Below are positions 25,995-34,508 of a stretch of 53,157 bases of DNA, piece after piece. The position numbers and the translations under genes are program-made. The notes under the pieces are model-generated. The model saw only the letters and a list, made by a program, of their open reading frames with translations. It was not told the DNA's origin and ran no database searches. Within the stretch, counting starts at the first letter, position 1. Each line of letters begins with the position of its first letter. The stretch comes from an uncultured Collinsella sp. (GTDB taxonomy: Bacteria > Actinomycetota > Coriobacteriia > Coriobacteriales > Coriobacteriaceae): the NCBI GenBank assembly GCA_902490445.1, contig CABUDZ010000002.1:1-53157 (forward strand). The letters run 5' to 3'.

Positions 25995-26139
25995 CGGGTT
26001 TCCGGCAGGCCCCAAAAGCGGGCCCGAATCGCTCGATCCGGGCCCGCTGGGGGTAGCGCGCACAATCGAGGTGTAAGAAGCAAGAGAGGGCCATCGCCTA
26101 GAATCGTCAGCGCCTAGATATTCAACGAGAGGAAAGACA

Positions 26140-26770
26140 ATGGTCCGCAGCGACATGCTACCCCAGCCGGACCGGGGGCTCGGCCTCGACCGGCCCCAGA
26201 CCGAGGCATTTCACCGACGAGTTCAAGAGGAAGATAGTCGATCTCCACAACGCCGGAAAGCCCAGGCGCGAGGCCATGGACGAGTGCGGCCTCGGCAAGA
26301 GCACCGTGGAGAGGCGGGTCAAGCCGATAAACGCGACCGGCTCGCCGCGCGCCGCCGACAACCGCACGCCCGAGTGGAACCGGATCCTGGAGCCCAAGCG
26401 CGAGAACCGCAGGCTCCGGATGGAGGTCGACGTCTTAAGACGAGCGGCGCCGGTATACGCTCGGAAGTGAGGGCCATGGCGGCCAACGGAGGCCGCTGCC
26501 CCGTGTCGGCGCAGCGCGGGCATCGAGGTATTCCACACGGACCGCGGCAGCGAGTTCGACAACGCCGAGATCGACCTGATGCTCGAGGCCCTCGGCATAG
26601 AGAGGTCGCTGTCGACCGAGGGCTGCCCCCACGACAACGCGTCGACGAGTCGGCCGACGGGATACCGAGGGCCAGGCTCTCGGACTACGTGCACCGGTAC
26701 GACAACTTCAGGATTCACTCGGCGAGCCCGGCGGTGGACAGACCCGCCAGCGCCTTGGTGACGCTCGCCT
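26140..26770 (+). pseudogene. IS3-family transposase remnant (orfA and fragments of orfB)
   Basis: Pieces of an IS3-type element in several frames. The OrfA-like part begins about 26200 (RHFTDEFKRKIVDLHNAGKP), continues with NATGSPRAADNRTPE and ends RRAAPVYARK at 26470. After a deletion, an OrfB fragment holds the integrase-core motif FHTDRGSEFDNAEIDLML and STEGCPHDN. A final frame gives LSDYVHRYDNFRIHSASPA, the usual IS3 C-terminus. The frameshifts and missing DDE core make it dead. ATG 26140, with GAGAGGAAAGACA upstream, looks like the intact start of another gene cut by the insertion. Confidence 0.85.
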
Positions 26771-26888
26771 TGGAGTAGCCCAGCAGGCACGCTATGTCCA
26801 CGTTGTGGCAGGAGCCGCGCTCGGAGCGGATGCGCAGGATGGCCTCCAGGTAGTCCTCCGAGGATTCCGTGGAACGCTGCTTGTTCAT
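26715..26888 (-). pseudogene. Truncated DtxR/MntR-type metalloregulator
   Basis: 57 codons. ESSEDYLEAILRIRSERGSCHNVDIACLLGYSKASVTKALAGL is the winged-helix N-terminus of DtxR-family iron or manganese repressors, which normally run to 120-230 residues with metal-binding and dimerisation domains. Those are missing: the frame runs into the IS3 remnant and stops. The start is 4 nt after the ABC transporter stop, so it was the last gene of that operon. A metal-regulated transport role for the operon is inferred from this. Confidence 0.8.
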
Positions 26889-26892
26889 CGGT

Positions 26893-28635
26893 TTACGCCC
26901 CCAGCCTCCAGTCGGCCGCCTCTTCGCGCATGCGGATGAAGCGGCGGTAGATCCCGTCTTCACGCACGAGCTCGTCGTGCGTGCCGCGCTGCACGATGTG
27001 GCCGGCGTCCACGACGAGAATCTGGCCGGCGTTGCGCACCGTGTTCAGGCGGTGGGCAATGGTGACGAGCGTCTTGCCGCGCGTGAGCTCGCCGATCGCC
27101 TCCATGAGCAGATGCTCATTCTCGGGGTCGACGGAGCTGGTCGCCTCATCCAGGATGACGATGGGCGCGTCCTTCATGATGGCGCGCGCGATGGATATGC
27201 GCTGCCGCTCGCCGCCCGACAGGTCGGCTCCGCCCTCTTCCAGCACCGTGTCGTAACCTTGCGGAAGGCGCTCGATGAAGTCGTGGCATCGCGCGCGCTT
27301 CGCCGTGGCGACCACCTCATCGCGCGATGCATCCGGCCGCCCGAACCGTATGTTGTTCTCCACCGTTTCGTTGAACAGGCATACGTTCTGGAACACCAGG
27401 GATATATGCGAAAGTAGGCTCTCCGCCGTGCCGTCACGCACGTCCGCGCCGCCCACGCTCACGAATCCTTCATCGACGTCCCAGAACCGCGCGAGCAGGT
27501 TCACCAGCGTGGTCTTGCCCGACCCGCTTGGCCCCACGATGGCGCACGAGGTGCCCTCGGGGATGCGAAGCGTCACGTGGTCGATGACGCGCCGGTCGTC
27601 GTAGCCGAACGACACGTCGTCCATCGCCAGGTCGAAACCTCGCGGCGCAAGAGGCTCGTCGGTCGTGTCCTGACGCGGAACCGCGCACACCTCGTCCACG
27701 CGGTCGAGCTCGCCCTCTATCTTCTTAGTGAGAAAGGCGCTATTGTTCGCGCTGATCAGCTCGCCATAGATCATGAACGCGGCGACGAGCAGCGTGAGCG
27801 CCCACGAGAGTGGCAGCCCACCCGTGAGGTACAGGGCGCACGCCGCGAACAGCACCGCGCAGCTCGCCAGATTGAACACCAGCGCATAGAGCTTGAGAAT
27901 TCCCTGGGCCGCCTGCTCCTGACGGTAGTCGGCCAGGCGCTTCTGCTCGAAAGACGCCTTCGCCTCGGCAAGCGCCTCGTCGGGCGTGGCGAACGTGCGC
28001 AGCACCGCCATCCCGCGGGCGTACTCGATCACCTTGTCGGTCATGGCCTCCTGGGCGGCGGTTACCTCGCGCGTCACCGCGGTGGAGCGGCGGCGCAGCC
28101 ATTCGAGCACCACAAGCCCCATGGCGATGCCCGCGAACGTGATGAACGCCACCGGCGGCGCGAACAGCATGAAATACAAGCTCATGATGACCGCCATCGC
28201 CACGCTACCCGAAAGACCGGTGAGGCAGATGGTCATGAACTCCTCCAGCTGGTGCAGCGTCGTGGTGAGCGTGGTGGTGATGGCGGAAAGGCGCTGCTCG
28301 GAGAAATAGCCCATGGGAGCACCCTTCAGCCGATCGCCCACGCGCAGGCGCATGTCGCGGAAGACGTGGAACCCCTCGGCGTCCATCTTGATGTCCACGA
28401 GGTATTGGAAGATATACTGGCCCGCCACGCTCGCCAGCAGGATGCCCAGGCACTGCAGCGCCACATCCGCACCCATATGGTCACGATTCTCGAGCGCCCA
28501 CCACACCGCGGCAAGCATCCCGGACATGAAGAACGCTTTTAGGACGTTGCACACCATGCCAACAATGAGACTGCGTCGCGACGCAGGCGAGAAACTTCCC
28601 GCCACGTCGAGTATGCGTTTTACGATGGCGAACAT
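26893..28635 (-). CDS. ABC transporter, fused membrane and ATPase domains (IrtB/YbtQ-like half)
   Basis: A 580-residue half-transporter with an exporter-type membrane domain of about six helices (residues 20-310) and an ATPase domain. The latter has Walker A GPSGSGKT, Q-loop SLVFQNVCLF, signature LSGGERQR, Walker B IVILDEATSSVD and the switch His in IAHRLNTV. It is linked to a DtxR-type regulator, and its start is directly next to the stop of a second half-transporter (TAGATG). It therefore resembles paired siderophore/metal importers such as IrtAB or YbtPQ. The partner is now only a C-terminal remnant, so the heterodimer is probably non-functional. Substrate not determined. Confidence 0.88.
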   Translation of the reverse strand: MFAIVKRILDVAGSFSPASRRSLIVGMVCNVLKAFFMSGMLAAVWWALENRDHMGADVALQCLGILLASVAGQYIFQYLVDIKMDAEGFHVFRDMRLRVGDRLKGAPMGYFSEQRLSAITTTLTTTLHQLEEFMTICLTGLSGSVAMAVIMSLYFMLFAPPVAFITFAGIAMGLVVLEWLRRRSTAVTREVTAAQEAMTDKVIEYARGMAVLRTFATPDEALAEAKASFEQKRLADYRQEQAAQGILKLYALVFNLASCAVLFAACALYLTGGLPLSWALTLLVAAFMIYGELISANNSAFLTKKIEGELDRVDEVCAVPRQDTTDEPLAPRGFDLAMDDVSFGYDDRRVIDHVTLRIPEGTSCAIVGPSGSGKTTLVNLLARFWDVDEGFVSVGGADVRDGTAESLLSHISLVFQNVCLFNETVENNIRFGRPDASRDEVVATAKRARCHDFIERLPQGYDTVLEEGGADLSGGERQRISIARAIMKDAPIVILDEATSSVDPENEHLLMEAIGELTRGKTLVTIAHRLNTVRNAGQILVVDAGHIVQRGTHDELVREDGIYRRFIRMREEAADWRLGA

Positions 28636-28839
28636 CTACCTCGCTTCCTCGGGGCGGATGGCCGCCCAGTCTTCCACGTTTTTGTCCGTGAGCACCTCTG
28701 CCGCGCCCTGATGCTCACGCCACATGCGGGCGTACAGCGGGCAGCTTTGCAGCAGCTCATCGTGCCGCCCGCGCCCCACGATGCGCCCCGCGTCCATAAC
28801 GAGAATCTGGTCGGCGCCCGTGATGGTCGAGAGCTGCTG
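28636..28839 (-). pseudogene. C-terminal remnant of the partner ABC half-transporter
   Basis: 67 codons. LSTITGADQILVMDAGRIVGRGRHDELL is the segment that normally follows the switch His of an ABC ATPase; a further helical tail ends EEAR. Membrane domain, Walker A, signature and Walker B are all missing. Homology stops at about 28840, where QQL replaces the expected HRL, next to the equally truncated tatD. A deletion or recombination junction lies here. Confidence 0.85.
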
Positions 28840-28923
28840 CGCGCGAGGCGGGCGGGCGGACGCTCCGTCCGAGGTGCGCGGGAACGCAAATCCTTCCGGC
28901 GAGGATGCGCCCCCGGCGGGGGC

Positions 28924-29685
28924 TATCGCCTCGTCGACATGCACTGCCACCTGAGCCACATGGCGAACGGCCCAGAAGTCGCAGCCGCCGTACGGCAACG
29001 CGGTATCGCCCTGCTCGACGCCACGCTCGCACCGTCCGAGTACCCGGCAGCGTGCGAGCGCTTCGCCGCGGCACCCAACGTGCGTGTCGCTTCCGGGCTC
29101 CATCCCTGGCGCATCGAGGCGGGCCCTGCCGGCGAGAAGACGGCTGCGTGGGCGGCCGCCCAAGCCGCCGCCCACGAATTCGTGGGCGAAGTCGGGCTCG
29201 ACTTCTCGCGCGCCCATGCATCGACGCGCGCGGCGCAGCTCTGCGCCTTCGACCGCATCGTGGCCGCCTGCGCCGCGCAGCCGCGCGCGGGCCGCGTCGT
29301 GTCCATCCATGCCGTGCACGCCGCCACAGAAGCGCTCGACATCCTCGAGCGCCACGGCCTCCCCGCGCACGCGACCTGCATCTTCCACTGGTTTTCGGGC
29401 AGCGGCGAGGACTTGAACCGCCTGCGCGCGCTCGGGTGCCTCGTCTCGGTCAACGAGTGCATGCTCGCGACCAGGCGCGGGCGCGCCTACGCGCGCCAAC
29501 TGCCGGAAGACGCACTGCTCTTGGAGACGGATGCGCCCGCATGGCTCGATGCCCCCTGCTCCGCCGCAGAGCTGGAAGCCTCGCTCGCCCACACGCTCTC
29601 CCTGCTCGCCGAGATCCGCGGCACCTCTACGCAAACGCTCGCCCCCGCTCTTGCGGAGACGAGCGTGCGTCTCTTGCGATTGTAA
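28924..29685 (+). pseudogene. TatD-family metal-dependent DNase, 5' end lost
   Basis: About 253 codons of a TatD hydrolase. The metal-site motif DMHCH, GLHPW, FVGEVGLDFS, IHAVHA, FHWFSGSGED and LLLETDAPAW are all present in order. However, the LVD preceding the HxH is coded at 28930-28938 and no ATG, GTG or TTG occurs in frame between it and the ABC remnant (the only upstream ATG, 28711, lies inside that remnant). An ATG at 28939 would remove the conserved Asp. The start was therefore lost at the junction near 28840-28920. The catalytic body is intact, so residual translation from a non-canonical start cannot be excluded. Confidence 0.75.
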
Positions 29686-29749
29686 TCAGCAGATGCGCGG
29701 GGCGGCGCATCGCGCAACTCGATTAACCGCCCCGCCGCAGTCCGGACGG

Positions 29750-30856
29750 TTAGACCACATTGAACGTGAAGCGCGTGCCCGCACGCAGGCCGTCGAGCAG
29801 CATGAGCTCCGCGCCATCGATATACCCCACCACATTCGTCCGCCCGCTGTTTTCCATGGCCGCGAGCGCAATCTGAACCTCGCCGGCATACTGGCCGTAA
29901 CCGTCGTTGTCCACGAGCACATCGCCCCGCCGGATATCGACCGTGTTGAAGGGAGCGACCTCCCCTTTCACCATCCGGCTCTCGACGGTGCGCACGAGAT
30001 AGCCGTTTTGCTCGGGACGACACGACAGGCCGAGGCGCAGGCGCCGCTCAAGCTCCTTCGGCAAACCGGGAGCGCGATGCAAGGTGAACGCCATCGGGGC
30101 TGCGACGCCCGCAGCGATTGCCGCAAGCTCGCGCTCGCTCGCAAAGCAGTTGCCCACGATGATGTCATCCACGCAGCCGAGTTGCACGAGGTGACGGGCC
30201 TGCACGGCGGCGGGCAGATCGCGATGCATCTCAAGCGTAGGCAAACCGTCGCATGCCGGCCACGGGCCGAAGGCCTCCGGCTCCTGCGATGACACGAATG
30301 CCTGGAGTGGAAGCCCGCGCTCCTTCCACCGACGCGAGCAGGTCAGAAAATACTCGAGCGTCAGACCCGTGTAGCGATGCGGATAGTAGTTATGGCAGCC
30401 TACGATGCGCGCCGGCTCCCCACCGCTCGCGAGCAGCGCCCCGATGTGGTCGCACGCGTTTGCCGAGGCGTTGAGGCACACCCCGATGCCCGCCTCGTTG
30501 CGCGTGAGAAACGCCTCCTCCATCTCGGAGAGACCGAGATCGAGACGCATGACATCGCAGCCTATCTCCTGGAGAAATCCCAGATCGAGCTTGCCGCGCA
30601 AAACGCTCGCATTCACGCCGAATCGCGCAAGAACCGAAGGGTTCACGTCGCAGAACACCTCGAAGCCGAGCGCATGCGCCTCGTCGGTCAAAGCCCGGTA
30701 ACGTGCCGTGACTTCATCGCGTTCATCGCGGACGCCGAGCAGCGCCACGAACAGCACGCGATAGCCGTGACGGGCGGCGAGGCGCAGGTATTCTCGGCAC
30801 GCCTCGGCAGAGGCGAATTCCGGGTAGAGGGAAATGCCCAACCGCACCTCACGCAT
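29750..30856 (-). CDS. MupG/DUF871-type TIM-barrel protein (6-phospho-N-acetylmuramidase family)
   Basis: A 368-residue protein. The N-terminal TIM-barrel starts RLGISLYPEFASAEACREYL and continues with DVNPSVLARFGV, LRLDLGLSEMEEAFLT and GCHNYYPHRYTGLTLEYF. The C-terminal cyclophilin-like domain (from about residue 245) includes GEVAPFNTVDIRRGDVLVDNDGYGQY. This matches DUF871, of which MupG cleaves MurNAc-6-phosphate glycosides. Its start overlaps the end of the 6-phospho-beta-glucosidase gene by 8 bp, so the two are coupled. In this setting it could act on a phosphorylated disaccharide imported by the adjacent PTS; the exact substrate is unproven. Confidence 0.85.
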   Translation of the reverse strand: MREVRLGISLYPEFASAEACREYLRLAARHGYRVLFVALLGVRDERDEVTARYRALTDEAHALGFEVFCDVNPSVLARFGVNASVLRGKLDLGFLQEIGCDVMRLDLGLSEMEEAFLTRNEAGIGVCLNASANACDHIGALLASGGEPARIVGCHNYYPHRYTGLTLEYFLTCSRRWKERGLPLQAFVSSQEPEAFGPWPACDGLPTLEMHRDLPAAVQARHLVQLGCVDDIIVGNCFASERELAAIAAGVAAPMAFTLHRAPGLPKELERRLRLGLSCRPEQNGYLVRTVESRMVKGEVAPFNTVDIRRGDVLVDNDGYGQYAGEVQIALAAMENSGRTNVVGYIDGAELMLLDGLRAGTRFTFNVV

Positions 30857-32309
30857 GGGAGACCTCCCCGCCGAGATCCTCGCCGTTCGTCTCGATCACG
30901 CGCTGGTACCAATAGAACGAGTCCTTGCGGCTGCGCTCGAAGGTGCCCGTTCCGTCATCGTGGCGATCGACGTAGATGAAACCGTAGCGCTTCGCGAACT
31001 CGCCGGTCGAGGCGCTCACCAAGTCGATGGGGCCCCACGAGGTGTAACCCATGAGGTCGACGCCGTCGGCCACCGCCTCGGCCATCTGCTCGATGTGCTG
31101 GCGCAAATACTCGATGCGGTACGGGTCGTGGATGGAACCGTCCTCCTCGACCGTATCGTAGGCACCCAAGCCGTTCTCCACGAGCATGACGGGCTTCTGA
31201 TAGCGATCCCAGATGGCATTCAGCGACCAGCGCAGGCCCACCGGATCGACCTGCCAACCCCAGTCGCTCGTCTTGAGGTAGGGATTCTTTGCGCCGAAGG
31301 CGAAGTTGCCGCCCGTCATCTCGAGCTTCTCGGGATGCGCGGAGAGGCAGACCGACATGTAGTAGCTGAACGTGACGAAGTCGACCGTGCCGCGCGCGAG
31401 CGTCTCGGCGTCGTCCGGCTCCATCGCGACCTCGATGCCCTTCTCGGCAAAGTGGCGCCTCATGTAGCTGGGATAGTATCCTCGCACCTGAACATCGGAG
31501 CAGAACCAATTGGCCACGCGCATGCGCTGCTGCACGAGCACCGCGTCATCGGGATCGCAGGTATAGGGGTACATGAGCGCAAACGAGGACATGCAGCCGA
31601 TGCGGTACTCGGGATAGCGCTCGTGGGCCAGAGCCGTCACGCGCGCGGCAGCGACGAGCATATGGTGCAGCGCTTGGAAGCGCTCGGCGGGGTTATCGGG
31701 CAGGCCGTTGATGGGCCCCTCGTACCCGCGGACGGTGCTCAAGTTGAGCACGGCCCCGCCGCGACCGATGCCCGTATTCATCTCGTTCATCGTGAGCCAG
31801 TAGCGCACCTTGCCCCGATAGCGCTCGAACACGCAGGCGCAAAAGCGCTCGAAGCACGCGATGAGCTCATGGCCGGCCCAGCCGTTGTACTTGCTCGCCA
31901 GCGCATAGGGCATCTCATAATGGTTGAGCGTCACGATGGGCTCGATGCCGTGCTCGCGGCAGCAGTCGAACACGCGATCATAGAACGCCAGACCGAGCTC
32001 GTTGGGCTCCGCCTCCTCCCCCGTAGGGAAGACGCGCGTCCACGCAATCGAGAGCCGCAACGCCTTGAAGCCCATCTCCGTGAGCATCGCGATGTCCTCG
32101 CGATAGCGATGGTAGAAATCGCACGCCTCGTGGCTCGGATAGAACGTGTCCGGCTCAAGGGTCGGCGTGATGCGCTTGTCGAACTTATGCGAACCGGCCG
32201 TGCACACGTCAGGCACCGAGACGCCCTTGCCGTCCACATCCCATGCGCCCTCGATCTGATTGGCCGAGATGGCGCCGCCCCACAAGAATCCATCGGGAAA
32301 TCTACCCAT
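30849..32309 (-). CDS. GH1 6-phospho-beta-glucosidase
   Basis: A 486-residue glycoside hydrolase family 1 enzyme. It has FLWGGAISANQIEGAW at the N-terminus, acid/base Glu in LTMNEMN (near residue 171), nucleophile Glu in LVENGLG (near 378) and a C-terminal phosphate-binding Ser/Lys/Tyr pattern in SASTGEFAKRYGFIYVD. The last points to 6-phospho substrates. It hydrolyses phosphorylated beta-glucosides such as cellobiose-6-phosphate after PTS uptake. ATG 32309 follows GGAGGTG. It sits between EIIC and the MupG-type gene. Confidence 0.93.
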   Translation of the reverse strand: MGRFPDGFLWGGAISANQIEGAWDVDGKGVSVPDVCTAGSHKFDKRITPTLEPDTFYPSHEACDFYHRYREDIAMLTEMGFKALRLSIAWTRVFPTGEEAEPNELGLAFYDRVFDCCREHGIEPIVTLNHYEMPYALASKYNGWAGHELIACFERFCACVFERYRGKVRYWLTMNEMNTGIGRGGAVLNLSTVRGYEGPINGLPDNPAERFQALHHMLVAAARVTALAHERYPEYRIGCMSSFALMYPYTCDPDDAVLVQQRMRVANWFCSDVQVRGYYPSYMRRHFAEKGIEVAMEPDDAETLARGTVDFVTFSYYMSVCLSAHPEKLEMTGGNFAFGAKNPYLKTSDWGWQVDPVGLRWSLNAIWDRYQKPVMLVENGLGAYDTVEEDGSIHDPYRIEYLRQHIEQMAEAVADGVDLMGYTSWGPIDLVSASTGEFAKRYGFIYVDRHDDGTGTFERSRKDSFYWYQRVIETNGEDLGGEVSHA

Positions 32310-32414
32310 GGAACACCTCCAAATACAACGAGGGGCGAGACTCGAAGAGCCGCGCCCCAATCACAAGTCACCCGCAGAGAGCGGGGCACATGCGCACATG
32401 CGCCAAGATGGTCC

Positions 32415-33719
32415 CTACGCTTCGGAAGCGGCCTTCTCGGCAGCCTCCTTCTCGCACAGCTGATGGTCATACACCTTCACGAACGGCAGGTAGACCAAGA
32501 AGGCGATGACGAAGGCCATAGGGGCAATGAAGAGGTTCTGCCACGCAAGGGAGGGCATGAAGCTCTGCATGATGATCGGCAGCTGCGTCATGATGAGCAG
32601 GTGGCCGGGCTGGAAGAAATCGAGCGAGTAGCCGATATAGGCAAAGAACATGATGATCATGGGGTTCAGGATAAACGGGATGGCCATGATGGGGTTATAG
32701 ATGATGGGAGTACCGAACGCCATGGGCTCGGAGATGTTGAACACCGCAGGAACGATACCGGCCTTGCCCACAGCGCGAAGCTGCTCGGACTTGGAACGCA
32801 TGCAAAGCACGGCGAGCGGCAGCACGTTGCCGCTACCACCGCAGCAAGACATGACGCCATACAGGGCGATCGGAGCGAACATGGCAGCCTGGCCGGAGGC
32901 GACGAGCTCGGCGTTCTGGGTGTAGAACTGGATCATGGGGGCCATGATGACCGGAGAGAGCACCATCGCGCCGTGGATGCCGAGACTCCAGAGCAGCTGG
33001 CACACAAACGCGAGCACGAACATGCCGGGCACCGACATGAGGGGCGTCAGCGGGATGGACAGGATACCGGCGATGGCGCCCGGGAGCACGACGCCGATGG
33101 TCATCTGGGCAAGTGTGTTGAGACCATGCCAGAGCAGGATGCAGATGACGAGCGGCACGAGGGTCGCGAAAGCGTCCGAAAGGAACTGCGGAACCGCGTC
33201 GGGCATCTTGAGGCTCACGTGATGCTTCTGGCAGAAATCGATGATCTTGACCGAAACCAGCGGGATGATGAGCGCGGTGAAGAGACCGGTGCCGCCAAGG
33301 TAGGTGGTGGCGAGCACTCTCATGGTCGAGCCATCCTGCAGGGTGACACTCTGAACGGGAGCACACACGAGCAGGAAGAGAATCATGGTGACGATGCCGT
33401 TCGCCAGCGCGCCCTCCATCTCCAAGTTCTTGGAGTAGATGTAGCCCACGGCGAAGGCCACGACGACGCCCAGGATGCCCATGGTCATGTTATAGGGCGT
33501 GGTGAGCCACATATAGGTGGCGTCGGTCGTCTCGAGCACGCCTACGATATCCAGCAGCGTGGCGACGACGGTGAAGATGGCGCCGGCGAGGATGACCGCC
33601 ATGGCCGCCATCATGCCACCGCTGATGGCGGACAGGGCCTTGTTGGCCTGGAGCTTGCCGCCCCATTCCTGCAGCTTCATCATCACTGGGGATTGATACA
33701 GGTTGTCAAGTTTGGACAT
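32415..33719 (-). CDS. PTS EIIC, lactose/cellobiose family permease
   Basis: A 434-residue integral membrane protein with about ten helices. GGMMAAMAVILAGAIF lies at the first helix, the EIIC substrate-site region GIHGAMVLSPVIMAP is in the middle, and the conserved NISEPMAFGTPIIYNPIM follows. It transports and phosphorylates a beta-glucoside (cellobiose or similar) with EIIA and EIIB encoded just upstream. The gap to EIIB is 34 bp, so it is co-transcribed. Confidence 0.93.
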   Translation of the reverse strand: MSKLDNLYQSPVMMKLQEWGGKLQANKALSAISGGMMAAMAVILAGAIFTVVATLLDIVGVLETTDATYMWLTTPYNMTMGILGVVVAFAVGYIYSKNLEMEGALANGIVTMILFLLVCAPVQSVTLQDGSTMRVLATTYLGGTGLFTALIIPLVSVKIIDFCQKHHVSLKMPDAVPQFLSDAFATLVPLVICILLWHGLNTLAQMTIGVVLPGAIAGILSIPLTPLMSVPGMFVLAFVCQLLWSLGIHGAMVLSPVIMAPMIQFYTQNAELVASGQAAMFAPIALYGVMSCCGGSGNVLPLAVLCMRSKSEQLRAVGKAGIVPAVFNISEPMAFGTPIIYNPIMAIPFILNPMIIMFFAYIGYSLDFFQPGHLLIMTQLPIIMQSFMPSLAWQNLFIAPMAFVIAFLVYLPFVKVYDHQLCEKEAAEKAASEA

Positions 33720-33753
33720 TGGTGTTCCGTTTCTCTTCGATCGAGACGGGTAT

Positions 33754-34050
33754 CTAGCCCTGGACGAGAGACTCGACGAGCTTCATGATATTGGCGCAGT
33801 TGCCCGTGCCGTAATCGGTCGGCGGAATGACGGCGACCGGCATGCCGGACTCGGCGGCGATGTTGTCCTTCTGATAGGAAATCTGCGGACCCATGAGGAT
33901 GCAGTCATACTCATGGCAGACCGTCTTGTACGTGTTGACGCTCTGGGCGGCGATGCTGAAATTGATCCCCTGCTCAGCGGCATACTTCTCAAGCTTCTTC
34001 ATGAGAATGCTCGTGGACATCCCCATGGCGCAAACCAGCAATACCTTCAT
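33754..34050 (-). CDS. PTS EIIB, lactose/cellobiose family
   Basis: A 98-residue protein starting MKVLLVCAMGMSTSIL with the phosphorylated Cys at position 7; YDCILMGPQISYQKDNIA is also typical. It passes phosphate from EIIA to the sugar bound by EIIC. Confidence 0.94.
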   Translation of the reverse strand: MKVLLVCAMGMSTSILMKKLEKYAAEQGINFSIAAQSVNTYKTVCHEYDCILMGPQISYQKDNIAAESGMPVAVIPPTDYGTGNCANIMKLVESLVQG

Positions 34051-34121
34051 TGTTTTGATTCTCCTTGCATAACGGTCGTATCAACAAAGACGGCGGCCTT
34101 GAGCGCGCCATCCCGCCCGCA

Positions 34122-34457
34122 TTACTCGGCGCGCGTCGCGTCGAGCTCGCGATACACATTCACGATCTCCTCGACCAGCTCCTGCGCGAGCATCGAGGTC
34201 ATGAGATGGTCCTGGGCGTGCACGAGCATCACGTCGACGACGGTATGGTCGCCCGAAGCCTCCTTGGAAAGAAGCTGGGTCTGCACGTGATGGGCCTCGA
34301 GCGCGGCCTCCTTGCTCTGCTCGAGCAGGGCCTTCGCCGCCTCGAAATCATGCTCCTTGGCCTTCTTCAGCGCCTCGAAGGCGAGGCTGCGCGCCTGACC
34401 CGCCGAAGCGATGATGCCGAAGGAGATCATCTCGGTGCTCTGTTCCTCCTCTGCCAT
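34122..34457 (-). CDS. PTS EIIA, lactose/cellobiose family
   Basis: A 111-residue helical protein with the active-site His80 in VMLVHAQDHLM. FGIIASAGQARSLAFEALKKAKEHDFEAAKALL forms the first helical pair. ATG 34457 follows GGGAGGTG; the frame is open further upstream without a better start. It is phosphorylated by HPr and donates to EIIB. It lies 51 bp after the PRD regulator gene. Confidence 0.92.
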   Translation of the reverse strand: MAEEEQSTEMISFGIIASAGQARSLAFEALKKAKEHDFEAAKALLEQSKEAALEAHHVQTQLLSKEASGDHTVVDVMLVHAQDHLMTSMLAQELVEEIVNVYRELDATRAE

Positions 34458-34508
34458 GGTTTTCACCTCCCTCTCGGTTTGCAAATATCTCAATGGAAAA
34501 CGTATGGG

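Noticed and set aside
25734..26094. Short open frames on both strands in the MITE-like element
   Set aside because: The frames on the two strands read similar peptides because the DNA is palindromic; no coding evidence.
30834..33788. 984-codon open frame antisense to the PTS EIIC and glucosidase genes
   Set aside because: Crosses two well-supported genes; no family features.
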